Assembly (NCBI RefSeq): GCF_014635305.1
Contig: NZ_BMCS01000003.1
Coordinates: 124,001-188,000, forward strand
Direction of reading: 5' to 3'
DNA from: Williamsia phyllosphaerae
GTDB lineage: Bacteria > Actinomycetota > Actinomycetes > Mycobacteriales > Mycobacteriaceae
DNA: 64,000 nucleotides
A program made the translations under genes and the position numbers. The notes beneath the pieces were generated by a model. The model worked only from the letters and a program-made list of their open reading frames with translations. It was not told the DNA's origin and did not search any database. This document shows, piece after piece, positions 7,733-15,040 of this stretch. Every line of letters starts with the position of its first letter. Position 1 is the stretch's first letter.

Positions 7733-9357
7733 TCCTTTCCGGGACTGTCCCCACTCGAGTCCCGGAACCTTCGACGACACCGACCCGTCTCCCGGGTTCG
7801 GCGACCACTGCGACCCGGCTGCCCGGTTCGGTGTCGGTGGTGGTTGTCCAGCCCGGGTCGGCGGTTGTGCCGTCGCGGGTTCCGGGGTCGGTCGCGGTGT
7901 CGACTGTCCGGCCTCCAACGACTGAACGCATCCTCGCGATGCAGTCGGTCACGGTGGCCGGGTCTGCGTTGCTGCGGGCGATCATCGCGATCGCTGCTGA
8001 GCAGAACACGGTCGGTGTTGGGGCGGCGTGGTTTGCGATGCCGACGTGGGGCAGCAACACCACGTCGGTCACGGGGACTGCCGTCGTCTCCGCCACCTAC
8101 AGCCGTGGCGCGTCACAAGCTGTCACAGTGACAGGTACCGCGGTCCTCGCTGTCCGCTACACCCGGCCCGCCACCCAAGCATCAACCGTCACCGCGACCG
8201 CAACCCTCGCCGTCCGCTACACACTCCCCGCCATACAGGCCATCACCACCACATCGGCGGGTGACGTTCGGGCATCCATCGACACCGACGCCGTCAACGA
8301 CATCACCACCACAAGCAACGGGGTCAGCCGAGTCGACGGCGGCACCTCCGTCGTCACCGCCTACGGGATCGCAGAGATCAACGGCGCCGCAGCATTGGCC
8401 GAGATCCGCACCGCAGCCGCAACCCAGACCACAACCGTGACGGGCAGTGTGTCCGTGACGGGCGTCCTCATCGGCCGCACCGCCACCGGCACAGCGACCG
8501 TGACCGGAGCCGCCACACTGCGAGCTTTCTACACCCGCGCCGCCACCCAGGCCATTGCCGTCACCGAGACCGGAGCCGTGGGCGTACGCCTCACTGCCAC
8601 CAACAGCATCGCGACATCGAGCACCGCCGACGCTCGCGCCGCCTACCCGCTCGCCGCGACCAATAGCATCGGCGTTACAGCTACCGCCGCCGTCAACACC
8701 CTGCCCGCTGTCACGGCGACAACCCTGGGCACATCGTCGGGATCACCCATGACGATCACCGTCCCCCCGGGGAACCCCGGTGACACGCTGCTGCTGATCC
8801 TGAACCAACGCTCATCCACAACGTTCGCTTCGGCGCTGACCACCCAGCTCGCGGACTGGACCCGTCTGCACGAAAGCATCCGCCAGAACAACTCGAACCG
8901 GTTCCTGCTCGCCGCGCTTACGCGTACCAGCGGTACACCATCCAGCTACACCCTGACGATGAACAGCACCAGCACCCACGCGGCGATCATGTTGAACGTG
9001 ACCAGCCTCAGCGCTGACCTCGCGAACCTGATCGACGTCATGTCGATCGCCGACGGCGGATCGGGCGCCGGCACGACCGCGGTGACGCCGTCTGTCACCA
9101 CAACCCAGCCGCGTGACCTGATTCTGCGGTACACCTGCATCACCGACACCACCACAACCGCAATACCGACGGCGTCGTTCCCCGGCACCCCGCCGACAAT
9201 CGTCCAGCAGGGTGGATTGAGTAACCCGGGCTACAACACCGTCATGGCCGCCGCTGACGCCCAGGCAGCCGCGGGAGTGGCAGCGGCGGCCACGGCCACC
9301 TGGACCCGATCCGGATATCGGACGTGGGCGACGTTCGCATTGAAGGGTGCGGCGTGA
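7729..9357 (+). CDS. Repeat-rich phage fibre protein
   Basis: The 542-residue protein starts at GTG 7729, which overlaps the preceding stop; the frame is open further upstream but only through another gene. Residues 5-65 hold five imperfect copies of a PTRxPGS-type motif. From about 100 to 325 there are roughly nine degenerate repeats of about 20 residues, built on a pattern like AVRYTRPATQAxxVTATAT, consistent with a beta-solenoid or triple-beta-fibre shaft. The last 210 residues form a separate non-repetitive beta domain ending in TWATFALKGAA, a likely receptor-binding tip. Function is inferred from architecture and position. Confidence 0.65.
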   Translation: MILSGTVPTRVPEPSTTPTRLPGSATTATRLPGSVSVVVVQPGSAVVPSRVPGSVAVSTVRPPTTERILAMQSVTVAGSALLRAIIAIAAEQNTVGVGAAWFAMPTWGSNTTSVTGTAVVSATYSRGASQAVTVTGTAVLAVRYTRPATQASTVTATATLAVRYTLPAIQAITTTSAGDVRASIDTDAVNDITTTSNGVSRVDGGTSVVTAYGIAEINGAAALAEIRTAAATQTTTVTGSVSVTGVLIGRTATGTATVTGAATLRAFYTRAATQAIAVTETGAVGVRLTATNSIATSSTADARAAYPLAATNSIGVTATAAVNTLPAVTATTLGTSSGSPMTITVPPGNPGDTLLLILNQRSSTTFASALTTQLADWTRLHESIRQNNSNRFLLAALTRTSGTPSSYTLTMNSTSTHAAIMLNVTSLSADLANLIDVMSIADGGSGAGTTAVTPSVTTTQPRDLILRYTCITDTTTTAIPTASFPGTPPTIVQQGGLSNPGYNTVMAAADAQAAAGVAAAATATWTRSGYRTWATFALKGAA

Positions 9358-9402
9358 CGTAGGACCTCGGAACCGTTCACCCCCGGCCGCCGTCCAACCG
9401 CA

Positions 9403-9474
9403 GTGATCGACACCATCATCTGGACTGTGTTCCTCGTGACCCTGCTCGTGTGGCTCGGGGTGCGTGATCCATAG
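9403..9474 (+). CDS. Possible 23-residue single-TM peptide
   Basis: GTG 9403 to TAG 9472-9474 encodes MIDTIIWTVFLVTLLVWLGV followed by RDP, a single hydrophobic helix with a charged end. It lies 45 bases after the fibre gene on the same strand. No good ribosome site precedes the GTG, so expression is uncertain. It could be a small membrane peptide of the lysogen or a chance frame. Confidence 0.3.
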   Translation: MIDTIIWTVFLVTLLVWLGVRDP

Positions 9475-9553
9475 TTTTAAAACTTATGGTCATCACGCCG
9501 GCGTGTGCAGCTCGTTTCATAGCGGCCTCATAACCGTGTGGCTCGGGGTGCGT
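9447..9553. repeat. 19-bp direct repeat flanking an AT-rich palindrome
   Basis: CGTGTGGCTCGGGGTGCGT occurs at 9447-9465 and again at 9535-9553, 88 bases apart and identical. Between them lies the palindrome AGTTTTAAAACT (9473-9484), the most AT-rich spot nearby. The left copy is inside the possible 23-residue peptide gene; the right copy ends in the stop codon of the leftward 52-residue gene. The repeat marks the meeting point of the rightward late genes and the leftward cassette. Confidence 0.85.
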
Positions 9554-9711
9554 CAGTCGTTGTAGATGGCGGCGTCGCACACCTTGCAGATCCAGTAGCG
9601 GCAGGGAACGTCGCGCGTGTTGCACCATCCCGCAAGAAACTTGCCCTTGCTCCATCTGTGTCCGTTGGGGCACTCATCCGGCACCCACTCCACCAACATC
9701 GCCATGTGCAT
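9553..9711 (-). CDS. 52-residue zinc-ribbon-like protein
   Basis: This leftward frame begins with ATG at 9711 and encodes a 52-residue protein. It carries CPNGH near residue 14, isolated Cys in the middle and CKVCDAAIYND at the end, a spacing that fits a small zinc ribbon. Cys-rich proteins of this size are frequent among the uncharacterised small genes of actinophages. It is separated from the other leftward genes by a strong hairpin at 9755-9810 and so may have its own promoter in 9712-9754. Function unknown. Confidence 0.6.
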   Translation of the reverse strand: MHMAMLVEWVPDECPNGHRWSKGKFLAGWCNTRDVPCRYWICKVCDAAIYND

Positions 9712-9754
9712 CCTCGACCCGCGACGAGTGGGTTGAGTCTAGAACGCTGCACAG

Positions 9755-9810
9755 ACAAACAGAGCCGCACCCGTGGACCTTCCAAGTCCTCTGGGTGCGG
9801 CTCTATTTGT
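9755..9810. terminator. Bidirectional terminator hairpin
   Basis: AGAGCCGCACCC (9761-9772) pairs perfectly with GGGTGCGGCTCT (9793-9804). The stem continues outward through ACAAA and TTTGT with one unpaired base each side, giving A- and T-rich flanks in both directions. It would end the leftward transcript after the ribbon-helix-helix gene and could also stop rightward late transcription. Confidence 0.8.
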
Positions 9811-9867
9811 CGTTGCGGATCGGCTTCCCTCCGACCCGCGTTGATCGTAGGGGAGTGGTCCGACAGG

Positions 9868-10050
9868 TCAGGTGTCGCGCTTGTGGCGCCGCGTGTAATT
9901 CACAAGCGCTTTCTTCACCACGTCGGTCACTGTTTCGCCGTTCGCCTCAGCCGCGGCCTTCGCTGGACCATAAACGTCATCCGGTATGCGGAACGTCCGT
10001 AGCGGCGTCTTGGGCTTGTTGGGCACAGACGGAACAGTAGCGGGTGTCAT
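9868..10050 (-). CDS. Ribbon-helix-helix DNA-binding protein (phage)
   Basis: The 60-residue protein has a basic N-terminal arm, a beta strand LRTFRIPDDVY (about residues 20-30) and two helices ending in ALVNYTRRHKR, typical of the Arc/MetJ/CopG fold. It would bind DNA as a dimer through the strand. ATG 10050 overlaps the stop of the upstream gene (TAATG); the longer frame to 10137 lies within that gene. Being the last gene before the terminator of the leftward cassette, it could autoregulate the cassette through the palindromes at 10782-10821. Confidence 0.75.
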   Translation of the reverse strand: MTPATVPSVPNKPKTPLRTFRIPDDVYGPAKAAAEANGETVTDVVKKALVNYTRRHKRDT

Positions 10051-10352
10051 TACGCGTCCACCTTGCATCCGCACAGTTCCCCAAACCCAGCAGCGCCAAC
10101 ACCCCACGCGCTGACCTTGACCCCGCAGCCGTGACACCGTTGCTCAAACATGGTTCCGTGTGGGCACGACCAGGCAACCACCTCCACGCAGTCCAAGGCG
10201 TAGTCGGCGTGCCACCCCTTCGTCACGCTCCGAAACTCCATGCCGCATTCCCAGCAGTCGGGGCCTTGGTCGCAGCGTTCGTAGAACCATGTTCGCCACG
10301 GTCGGCCGCACTTTTGGCAGCGCGTCGGTACGCGTGGTGTTGGTGCGCTCAC
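10050..10352 (-). CDS. Cys-rich multi-zinc-ribbon phage protein
   Basis: The 100-residue protein has eleven Cys, arranged as CQKC (12-15), CWEC (33-36), CPHG (63), CHGC (73-76) and CGC (94-96), which suggests two zinc ribbons. I chose the GTG at 10352 because it overlaps the upstream stop (GTGA) and has AGGGGA well placed before it; an ATG at 10388 is also in frame but has no ribosome site. The family is not recognised. Coupled starts on both sides show that it belongs to the leftward operon. Confidence 0.65.
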   Translation of the reverse strand: MSAPTPRVPTRCQKCGRPWRTWFYERCDQGPDCWECGMEFRSVTKGWHADYALDCVEVVAWSCPHGTMFEQRCHGCGVKVSAWGVGAAGFGELCGCKVDA

Positions 10353-10624
10353 GACGGATCCCCTCGTATGGCCATTATTGTTGGGCATGGCCACGGACCG
10401 TGGCATGAGCACTCGACGAACCCGCACCCATCACCGAGTGGGCAATTGGGATTGCCGCACGTCGGCTGGTGTAGCGCCTCAACCCGCCCGACCGCCTGGT
10501 GCATCTCGAGGTGCTTTGCGTGCCCATCCTCTGACGTGAACACCTCCATGCACATGCACTCCACAAACGGCGGGATGGATCTGTAGACCGCGTGCAGACC
10601 GGCGATCTCGTCGGGGCTATTCAT
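10349..10624 (-). CDS. Small phage protein with zinc-finger-like motif
   Basis: The 91-residue protein has CMC near residue 23 followed by HLEMH near residue 39, like the small C-H zinc-binding proteins common in actinophage early regions. A second Cys cluster (CGNPNC, CGFVEC, CHG) lies at about 56-75. ATG 10624 lies just inside the upstream gene (8-base overlap) and is chosen over the further upstream start at 10672, which has no extra support. Function unknown; DNA or protein binding through zinc is inferred. Confidence 0.6.
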   Translation of the reverse strand: MNSPDEIAGLHAVYRSIPPFVECMCMEVFTSEDGHAKHLEMHQAVGRVEALHQPTCGNPNCPLGDGCGFVECSCHGPWPCPTIMAIRGDPS

Positions 10625-10790
10625 TCGGCTCGCACCAAGGGTGTTCAGACTCCATCTCTCGCGCGATCTCACGTAGACGCTGCGACGAGTACACGATCAG
10701 ATGCGGTTTGCATTCGCAGGATTGATGGCGTGAAACGACTTTGAGTGAGTCCAGTACCGCCGCAGCGGCTCGAACCTGATCCGGTGTCAT
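10617..10790 (-). CDS. First gene of leftward phage cassette, 57 residues
   Basis: ATG 10790 to TAG 10617 encodes a helical 57-residue protein with CEC at about residues 25-27 and Trp-Cys near the end. It overlaps the next gene by 8 bases and its start codon lies inside the first of two palindromic repeats. It is the promoter-proximal member of the operon 10790 to 9868. No family is recognised. Confidence 0.55.
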   Translation of the reverse strand: MTPDQVRAAAAVLDSLKVVSRHQSCECKPHLIVYSSQRLREIAREMESEHPWCEPNE

Positions 10791-10821
10791 TACACCAGGG
10801 TATCACGGTGTCATTACACCA
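10782..10821. promoter_or_regulatory. Paired operators in the divergent promoter region
   Basis: CGGTGTCATTACACCA is present twice, identically, at 10782-10797 and 10806-10821, 24 bases apart. Each copy is an inverted repeat, GGTGT-CATT-ACACC. The left copy covers the start codon of the leftward operon and the right copy lies just upstream of the rightward HNH transcript. The layout fits a repressor controlling both directions, with the ribbon-helix-helix protein at 9868-10050 the nearest candidate. Confidence 0.7.
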
Positions 10822-10899
10822 ATGATAGACTGAGCGCACGAAAAGGCCCCGCGACGGCTGGAACCATCCGGGGCTGCGACCGACTAACAAGGAGTCGAT

Positions 10900-11382
10900 A
10901 TGACCAAGCCTACGACCAAGCGCAAGAGACGACCCAAAGGACTCGGCTCGGTCCACATGCGATCCCGCGACAACCTCTGGATCGGGTCGTTCGAGGTGCC
11001 GTCGAAAACGGGAGCCAAGCGCGGGCGCAAGAGCGTCACGTCCATGCAGTACTGCCAACTGCAACTCAAGATGCGAGACCTTCGCAACGAACTGGGTATC
11101 GGAATGGCGCCAATCGCACACGCTAGACCGCTCACGGCAATCGAGGTGTCGAACGACAAGGGCACGCACACCCGTAAAGAGTGGGTCGACCTCCTGCGCA
11201 GCGTTCAGGGCATCTGCCACTACTGCGGCGAGCTTGCTCTACCGCCCACAAAGGACCACATGATCCCGGTAGCCCTCGGCGGCACCAGTGCCATCGAGAA
11301 CATCGCCGTGTCGTGCGAGCCGTGCAACTGGTCCAAAGGCGCACTCACCGCAGAGCAATTCATGGCTCGCCGAGTGGCTTAG
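10900..11382 (+). CDS. HNH endonuclease with integrase-like arm-binding N-terminus
   Basis: The protein has 160 residues. The first 65 (KGLGSVHMRSRDNLWIGSFE and following) resemble the AP2-like arm-type DNA-binding domain at the N-terminus of phage tyrosine integrases. The C-terminal half is an HNH domain: CHYC (about 104-107), KDHMIPVALGG with the DH pair, an Asn in IEN, and CEPCNWSKG as the second zinc pair. It is a nuclease with built-in site recognition, or a homing-type gene that borrowed an integrase domain. AAGGAG precedes the ATG. A GCCCCG/CGGGGC hairpin at 10846-10874 lies in its leader. The gene ends 44 bases before the tRNA. Confidence 0.8.
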   Translation: MTKPTTKRKRRPKGLGSVHMRSRDNLWIGSFEVPSKTGAKRGRKSVTSMQYCQLQLKMRDLRNELGIGMAPIAHARPLTAIEVSNDKGTHTRKEWVDLLRSVQGICHYCGELALPPTKDHMIPVALGGTSAIENIAVSCEPCNWSKGALTAEQFMARRVA

Positions 11383-11426
11383 TGTGCCATTGAGTGTGCA
11401 GTTTCGTTTGCATACTGTGTCTGACC

Positions 11427-11472
11427 TGGAGCGGGTGACGGGAATCGAACCCGCGTAGCTAGTTTGGAAGAC
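11427..11472. other. attR: Inferred prophage attachment site (attR) in the tRNA-Gly 3' half
   Basis: The prophage ends at the 3' side of a tRNA gene that remains complete, the usual result of integrase-mediated insertion into a tRNA. The core should lie in the T-arm to anticodon region, with the 3' half supplied by the phage. Exact borders need the other junction, which is outside the window. The tRNA-Gly/tRNA-Pro/tig setting is, from memory, that of the L5 attB in M. smegmatis. Confidence 0.6.
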
Positions 11473-11500
11473 TAGGGCTCTACCATTGAGCTACACCCGC
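11427..11500 (-). tRNA. glyT: tRNA-Gly (anticodon TCC)
   Basis: Read on the minus strand from 11500, all arms fold: acceptor GCGGGTG with CACCCGC, D stem GCTC/GAGC, anticodon stem CTAGT/ACTAG with loop CTTCCAA, and a T arm with TTCGATT. The body is 71 nt, and CCA is encoded at 11429-11427. The 3' end faces the prophage. Confidence 0.97.
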
Positions 11501-11700
11501 GAGCACACCGCGCCGAGTGGGATCGCCACCGACGCCGCGTGCGGAAGCGACTGTACCGCGTCGCGGGCACGGACCGAAATCACCACCGACGCCGCCGTGG
11601 TCGGCCACCGATTCACGCCGGTCACCACCCGACACGTAGTATTTGCGGCTGGTGTCTGCGTGGGTCGGAAATCGCCCTGCGGTCGTTCGGGTGCCTGGTG

Positions 11701-11777
11701 CGGGATGTGGCGCAGCTTGGTAGCGCATCCGCTTTGGGAGCGGAGGGTCGCAGGTTCGAATCCTGTCATCCCGACCA
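11701..11777 (+). tRNA. tRNA-Pro (anticodon TGG)
   Basis: The acceptor CGGGATG pairs with CATCCCG, the anticodon stem is CCGCT/AGCGG with loop TTTGGGA, and the T arm carries TTCGAAT. The discriminator is A and CCA is encoded (11775-11777). The 200 bases between the two tRNAs show no convincing reading frame. Confidence 0.97.
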
Positions 11778-11867
11778 CGAGGACCGACGGAAATGGCGTT
11801 GTCGGTCGCCGACAACCCAGGCCGGCATCAATTCGCTGCCGGTCGTTCTACATAAGGAGTCAAGTTC

Positions 11868-13295
11868 GTGAAGAGCACCGTCGAGCAGCTCAGCCCGACG
11901 CGGGTCAAACTCAATGTCGAGGTCCCGTTCGAGGAACTCGAGAAAGAGTTCGCCCGCGCCTACAAGTCGCTGGCGCAGCAGATCCGTATCCCCGGCTTCC
12001 GTCCCGGCAAGGCGCCGGCCAAGTTGATCGAGGCACGCGTCGGTCGTGACTCCGTCCTGGCCCAGGTCGTCAACGACGCGCTGCCCGGCAAGTACAGCGA
12101 GGCCGTCGCCGAGACCGAGACCAAGGCCATCGGCCAGCCCGACATCGACCTCGCCGAGCTCGAGTACGGCAAGTCGATCACCTTCACCGCCGAGGTCGAC
12201 GTCCGTCCCGAGATCACCATCCCCGCGTTCGACACCCTCGCCGTCGAGGTCGAGCCGATCGCGGTCGACGACGACGCGGTCGCCGAGCAGTTCGAGGCGC
12301 TACGGGCCCGGTTCGGCACCCTGACCGGTGTCGACCGCCCCGCGAAGGACGGGGACTTCGTGTCCATTGACCTGGCCGCGTCGGTCAACGGCGAAGCGGT
12401 CGAGGAGGCCTCGACCACCGGTCTGTCGCACGAGGTCGGTTCCGGCCAGCTGATCGACGGACTCGACGAGGCGCTCGTCGGCATGACCGCCGGCTCCGAC
12501 AAGACCTTCACCACCACCCTCGTCGCCGGTGCACATGCCGGTGAGGAGGCGGAGGTGGCCGTGACGGTCAACACCGTCAAGGAGCGTGAGCTGCCCGAGC
12601 CCGACGACGAGTTCGCGCAGATGGCCAGCGAATTCGACACCATCGACGAGCTCAAGGCCGACCTGCGCGAGCGGGTCGGACAGTCCAAGAAGATGGAGCA
12701 GGCGAGCGCGATCCGCGACGCCGTTCTCGAGAAGCTCCTCGAGACCGTGGAGATCCCGCTGCCGCAGGGCATCGTCGACGCCGAGGTCGAGAACCAGGTG
12801 CACGAGGTCCTGCACGGCCTCGACCACGACGAGGAGCAGTTCGCGAAGCTGCTCGAGGCGCAGGGCACCACCCGCGAGGAGTTCGAGGGGCAGGCCCGCG
12901 AGTCGGCCGAGAAGTCGGTCCGGACCCAGCTGCTCCTCGACGCCATCGCCGAGGACCAGGAGACGGTCGTCAGCCAGGACGAGCTGACCCAGCAGATCCT
13001 GTTCCAGGCGCAGCGCTACGGCATGTCGCCGCAGGACTTCATCGGTCAGCTGCAGCAGGCGAACCAGGTCGGCGCCGTGTACGCCGACGTCCGTCGCAGC
13101 AAGGCCCTCGCCGGCCTCATCGGTGAGGTCACCGTCACCGACACCACCGGCGCCACCGTCGACACCGCCGAGTTCTTCGGCTCCGGCGAGGACGACGCAG
13201 CGCTCGAGGCCCCGGCCGCCGACGACGCGGCCGAGTCGGCCGACGACGCGACCACCGACGACGCGACCACCGAGGACGCGAAGCCGGCCGGCTAG
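11868..13295 (+). CDS. tig: Trigger factor, ribosome-associated chaperone
   Basis: This 475-residue peptidyl-prolyl isomerase and chaperone binds nascent chains at the ribosome exit. The ribosome-docking motif GFRPGKAP is at residues 43-50. An FKBP-type isomerase domain spans about 155-245, and a helical C-terminal chaperone domain runs to about 430. The last 45 residues are an acidic tail with tandem DDATT units, an addition seen in actinobacterial trigger factors. GTG 11868 follows AAGGAG by 8 bases. It is followed by a terminator and then clpP1, so folding and protein-degradation genes lie side by side as in mycobacteria. Confidence 0.97.
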   Translation: MKSTVEQLSPTRVKLNVEVPFEELEKEFARAYKSLAQQIRIPGFRPGKAPAKLIEARVGRDSVLAQVVNDALPGKYSEAVAETETKAIGQPDIDLAELEYGKSITFTAEVDVRPEITIPAFDTLAVEVEPIAVDDDAVAEQFEALRARFGTLTGVDRPAKDGDFVSIDLAASVNGEAVEEASTTGLSHEVGSGQLIDGLDEALVGMTAGSDKTFTTTLVAGAHAGEEAEVAVTVNTVKERELPEPDDEFAQMASEFDTIDELKADLRERVGQSKKMEQASAIRDAVLEKLLETVEIPLPQGIVDAEVENQVHEVLHGLDHDEEQFAKLLEAQGTTREEFEGQARESAEKSVRTQLLLDAIAEDQETVVSQDELTQQILFQAQRYGMSPQDFIGQLQQANQVGAVYADVRRSKALAGLIGEVTVTDTTGATVDTAEFFGSGEDDAALEAPAADDAAESADDATTDDATTEDAKPAG

Positions 13296-13335
13296 ACGAT
13301 CTGCGACGGCGGACGGGCAATCGTTCCGCTGTCAG

Positions 13336-13377
13336 CGAATAGAGGCGGCGCCGCGACTGCGGCGGCGCCTCTATTCG
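13336..13377 (+). terminator. Terminator after tig
   Basis: A 19-bp stem runs from CGAATAGAGG at 13336 to CCTCTATTCG ending at 13377, with one internal mismatch and the loop GACT. Only a weak T-run follows (ATTCGTTAG), so termination may be partial, but the perfect outer pairing is unlikely by chance. Confidence 0.8.
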
Positions 13378-13449
13378 TTAGGGTCGAGGACAGGAACATC
13401 GCACCGGACCCCTCCAGGGGTCCTCGTAGAGAAGTCGAAGGTAGGAACT

Positions 13450-14043
13450 GTGACCGAGTCGAACATCCATACACCCGCGATGAGTTCGGGTGTCGCCGGG
13501 CTGAATCTGAGCGATTCGGTGTTCGAGCGGCTGCTCCGTGAGCGGATCATCTTCCTGGGCAGCCAGGTCGACGACGACATCGCCAACCGGCTCTGCGCGC
13601 AGATCCTGCTGCTGGCCGCCGAGGACAGCAGCAAGGACATCAGCCTCTACATCAACTCGCCGGGTGGTTCGGTGACCGCCGGTATGGCCATCTTCGACAC
13701 GATGCAGCTCGCACCGTGCGACGTGGCGACCTATGCGATGGGCATGGCGGCCTCGATGGGCCAGTTCCTGCTCGCCGCCGGCGCACCGGGCAAGCGCCAC
13801 GCGCTGCCGCACGCGCGGATCATGATGCACCAGCCGTCGGCGGGTATCGGTGGCACCGCCGCCGACATCGCCATCCAGGCCGAGCAGTTCGCGCAGACCA
13901 AGAAAGAGATGAACCGGCTCAACGCCGAGTTCTCCGGCCAGCCGCTGGAGAAGATCGAGGCCGACGCCGATCGCGACAAGTGGTTCACGGCCGAGGAGGC
14001 CAAGGACTACGGCCTCGTCGACCACGTGATCGCCCGCGCCTGA
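13450..14043 (+). CDS. clpP1: ATP-dependent Clp protease proteolytic subunit 1
   Basis: The 197-residue serine protease subunit forms the tetradecameric ClpP1P2 chamber with the next gene product. The catalytic triad is visible: Ser102 in GMAASMGQ, His127 in IMMHQP and Asp176 in DADRDKW. The GTG at 13450 is chosen because the usual N-terminal length then results and a GGTAGGA sequence precedes it; the longer frame upstream runs through the tig tail and terminator. A perfect palindrome, GGACCCCT-CC-AGGGGTCC at 13406-13423, lies in the leader and may be a regulatory site or a hairpin. Confidence 0.96.
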   Translation: MTESNIHTPAMSSGVAGLNLSDSVFERLLRERIIFLGSQVDDDIANRLCAQILLLAAEDSSKDISLYINSPGGSVTAGMAIFDTMQLAPCDVATYAMGMAASMGQFLLAAGAPGKRHALPHARIMMHQPSAGIGGTAADIAIQAEQFAQTKKEMNRLNAEFSGQPLEKIEADADRDKWFTAEEAKDYGLVDHVIARA

Positions 14044-14105
14044 GTCACCCCGCCGATTCCCTCGATCCCATCCGCCGCACGGCGCACACTTTTCGGAGAC
14101 ATCAC

Positions 14106-14786
14106 ATGACGAACATGTTCGGATCCACCCCCGGCCAGGCCGGCCCGTCCGGTCTGGCGCCTGCCGGACCGCAGAGCCGGTACATCCTTCCGTCGTTCAT
14201 CGAGCACACGCCCAACGGGATGCGCGAGTACAACCCGTACGCGAAGCTCTTCGAGGAGCGCATCGTCTTCCTCGGCACCCCGATCGACGAGACCGTGGCC
14301 AACGACATCATGGCGCAGCTGCTGGTGCTGGAGTCGCAGGATCCCGACCGCGACATCACCATCTACATCAACTCGCCCGGTGGCAGCGTCACCGCGATGC
14401 TCGCGATCTACGACACCATGCAGTACGTCCACTGCGACATCGCCACGATGTGCCCGGGTGAGGCCGCGTCGGCCGCCGCCATCCTGCTGGCCGGCGGTAC
14501 CCCCGGCAAGCGTGGCGCCCTGCCCAACGCGTCGGTCCTGATCCACCAGCCCCGCACCGGTGGCGCCTACCAGGGTCAGGTCTCCGACCTGGAGATCCAG
14601 GCCGCCGAGATCGAGCGCATCCGTCGTCGTCTCGACGAGATCCTCTCTATTCACACCGGTCAGGACGCCGAGAAGATCCGTCGCGACACCGACCGCGACA
14701 ACATCCTCACCGCCGAGCAGGCGAAGGAATACGGGATCATCGACCAGGTCTTCGAGTACCGCAAGAAGTCGGCCCGCCGGAGCTGA
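14106..14786 (+). CDS. clpP2: ATP-dependent Clp protease proteolytic subunit 2
   Basis: The 226-residue second ClpP subunit carries Ser122 in PGEAASAA, His147 in VLIHQP and Asp198 in RDTDRDN. The N-terminal 35 residues form a propeptide-like extension with Gly and Pro, longer than in ClpP1, as in mycobacteria. GGAGAC precedes the ATG. It follows clpP1 after 62 bases and is presumably co-transcribed. In mycobacteria the two subunits form mixed rings fed by ClpX and ClpC1, so both are needed for activity. Confidence 0.96.
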   Translation: MTNMFGSTPGQAGPSGLAPAGPQSRYILPSFIEHTPNGMREYNPYAKLFEERIVFLGTPIDETVANDIMAQLLVLESQDPDRDITIYINSPGGSVTAMLAIYDTMQYVHCDIATMCPGEAASAAAILLAGGTPGKRGALPNASVLIHQPRTGGAYQGQVSDLEIQAAEIERIRRRLDEILSIHTGQDAEKIRRDTDRDNILTAEQAKEYGIIDQVFEYRKKSARRS

Positions 14787-14940
14787 TCGGCGCCCCGAAC
14801 CGGTGTGACGCATCGCGACACGCCGGGGTCGTCGAGATGATCGACGCGACGGTGCGCAGGGGCGATCCTGTAGCCCTGTGACCAGTGTGGGACGAGGGGT
14901 TCCACGAGGTCTGACATTGCTTTTATCGGTCGAAGTTCGG

Positions 14941-14978
14941 CCTGCTCGCGGGTACGGTCAGTAATACTGGCGAGCAGG
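14941..14978 (+). promoter_or_regulatory. Inverted repeat upstream of clpX
   Basis: CCTGCTCGC (14941-14949) and GCGAGCAGG (14970-14978) form a perfect 9-bp inverted repeat around a TAATAC sequence that could serve as a -10 element. The 254-base clpP2-clpX gap therefore probably holds a clpX promoter with an operator, although a weak RNA hairpin is an alternative reading. Confidence 0.45.
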
Positions 14979-15040
14979 TCGGTCCGCCCCGTGTGAATCG
15001 TGAGTTCGCACAGGTGCACAAGGAAGAGGTACAGCACACG

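Larger units (their letters stand above)
1..11429. mobile_element. Right-hand part of a temperate siphophage prophage
   Basis: Tail, lysis and fibre genes run rightward without gaps, joined by overlapping stop and start codons. They are followed by small phage-type genes on the opposite strand and an HNH gene. The block ends at the 3' end of a tRNA-Gly gene, after which ordinary chromosomal genes begin (tRNA-Pro, tig). The left end, including terminase, capsid and probably integrase, is outside the window. LysB and an LGFP-repeat endolysin show that the phage infects mycolic-acid bacteria. Whether it is intact or defective cannot be judged from this part, but no tail or lysis gene seen here is broken. 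Confidence 0.9.

Noticed and set aside
10669..11220. A 183-residue leftward protein
   Set aside because: It runs antisense through the HNH gene and the operator region; the 57-residue frame at 10617-10790, coupled to the next gene, explains the sequence better.
11501..11700. A gene between the two tRNAs
   Set aside because: Frames here lack ribosome sites and recognisable protein features; it reads as tRNA promoter or spacer DNA.
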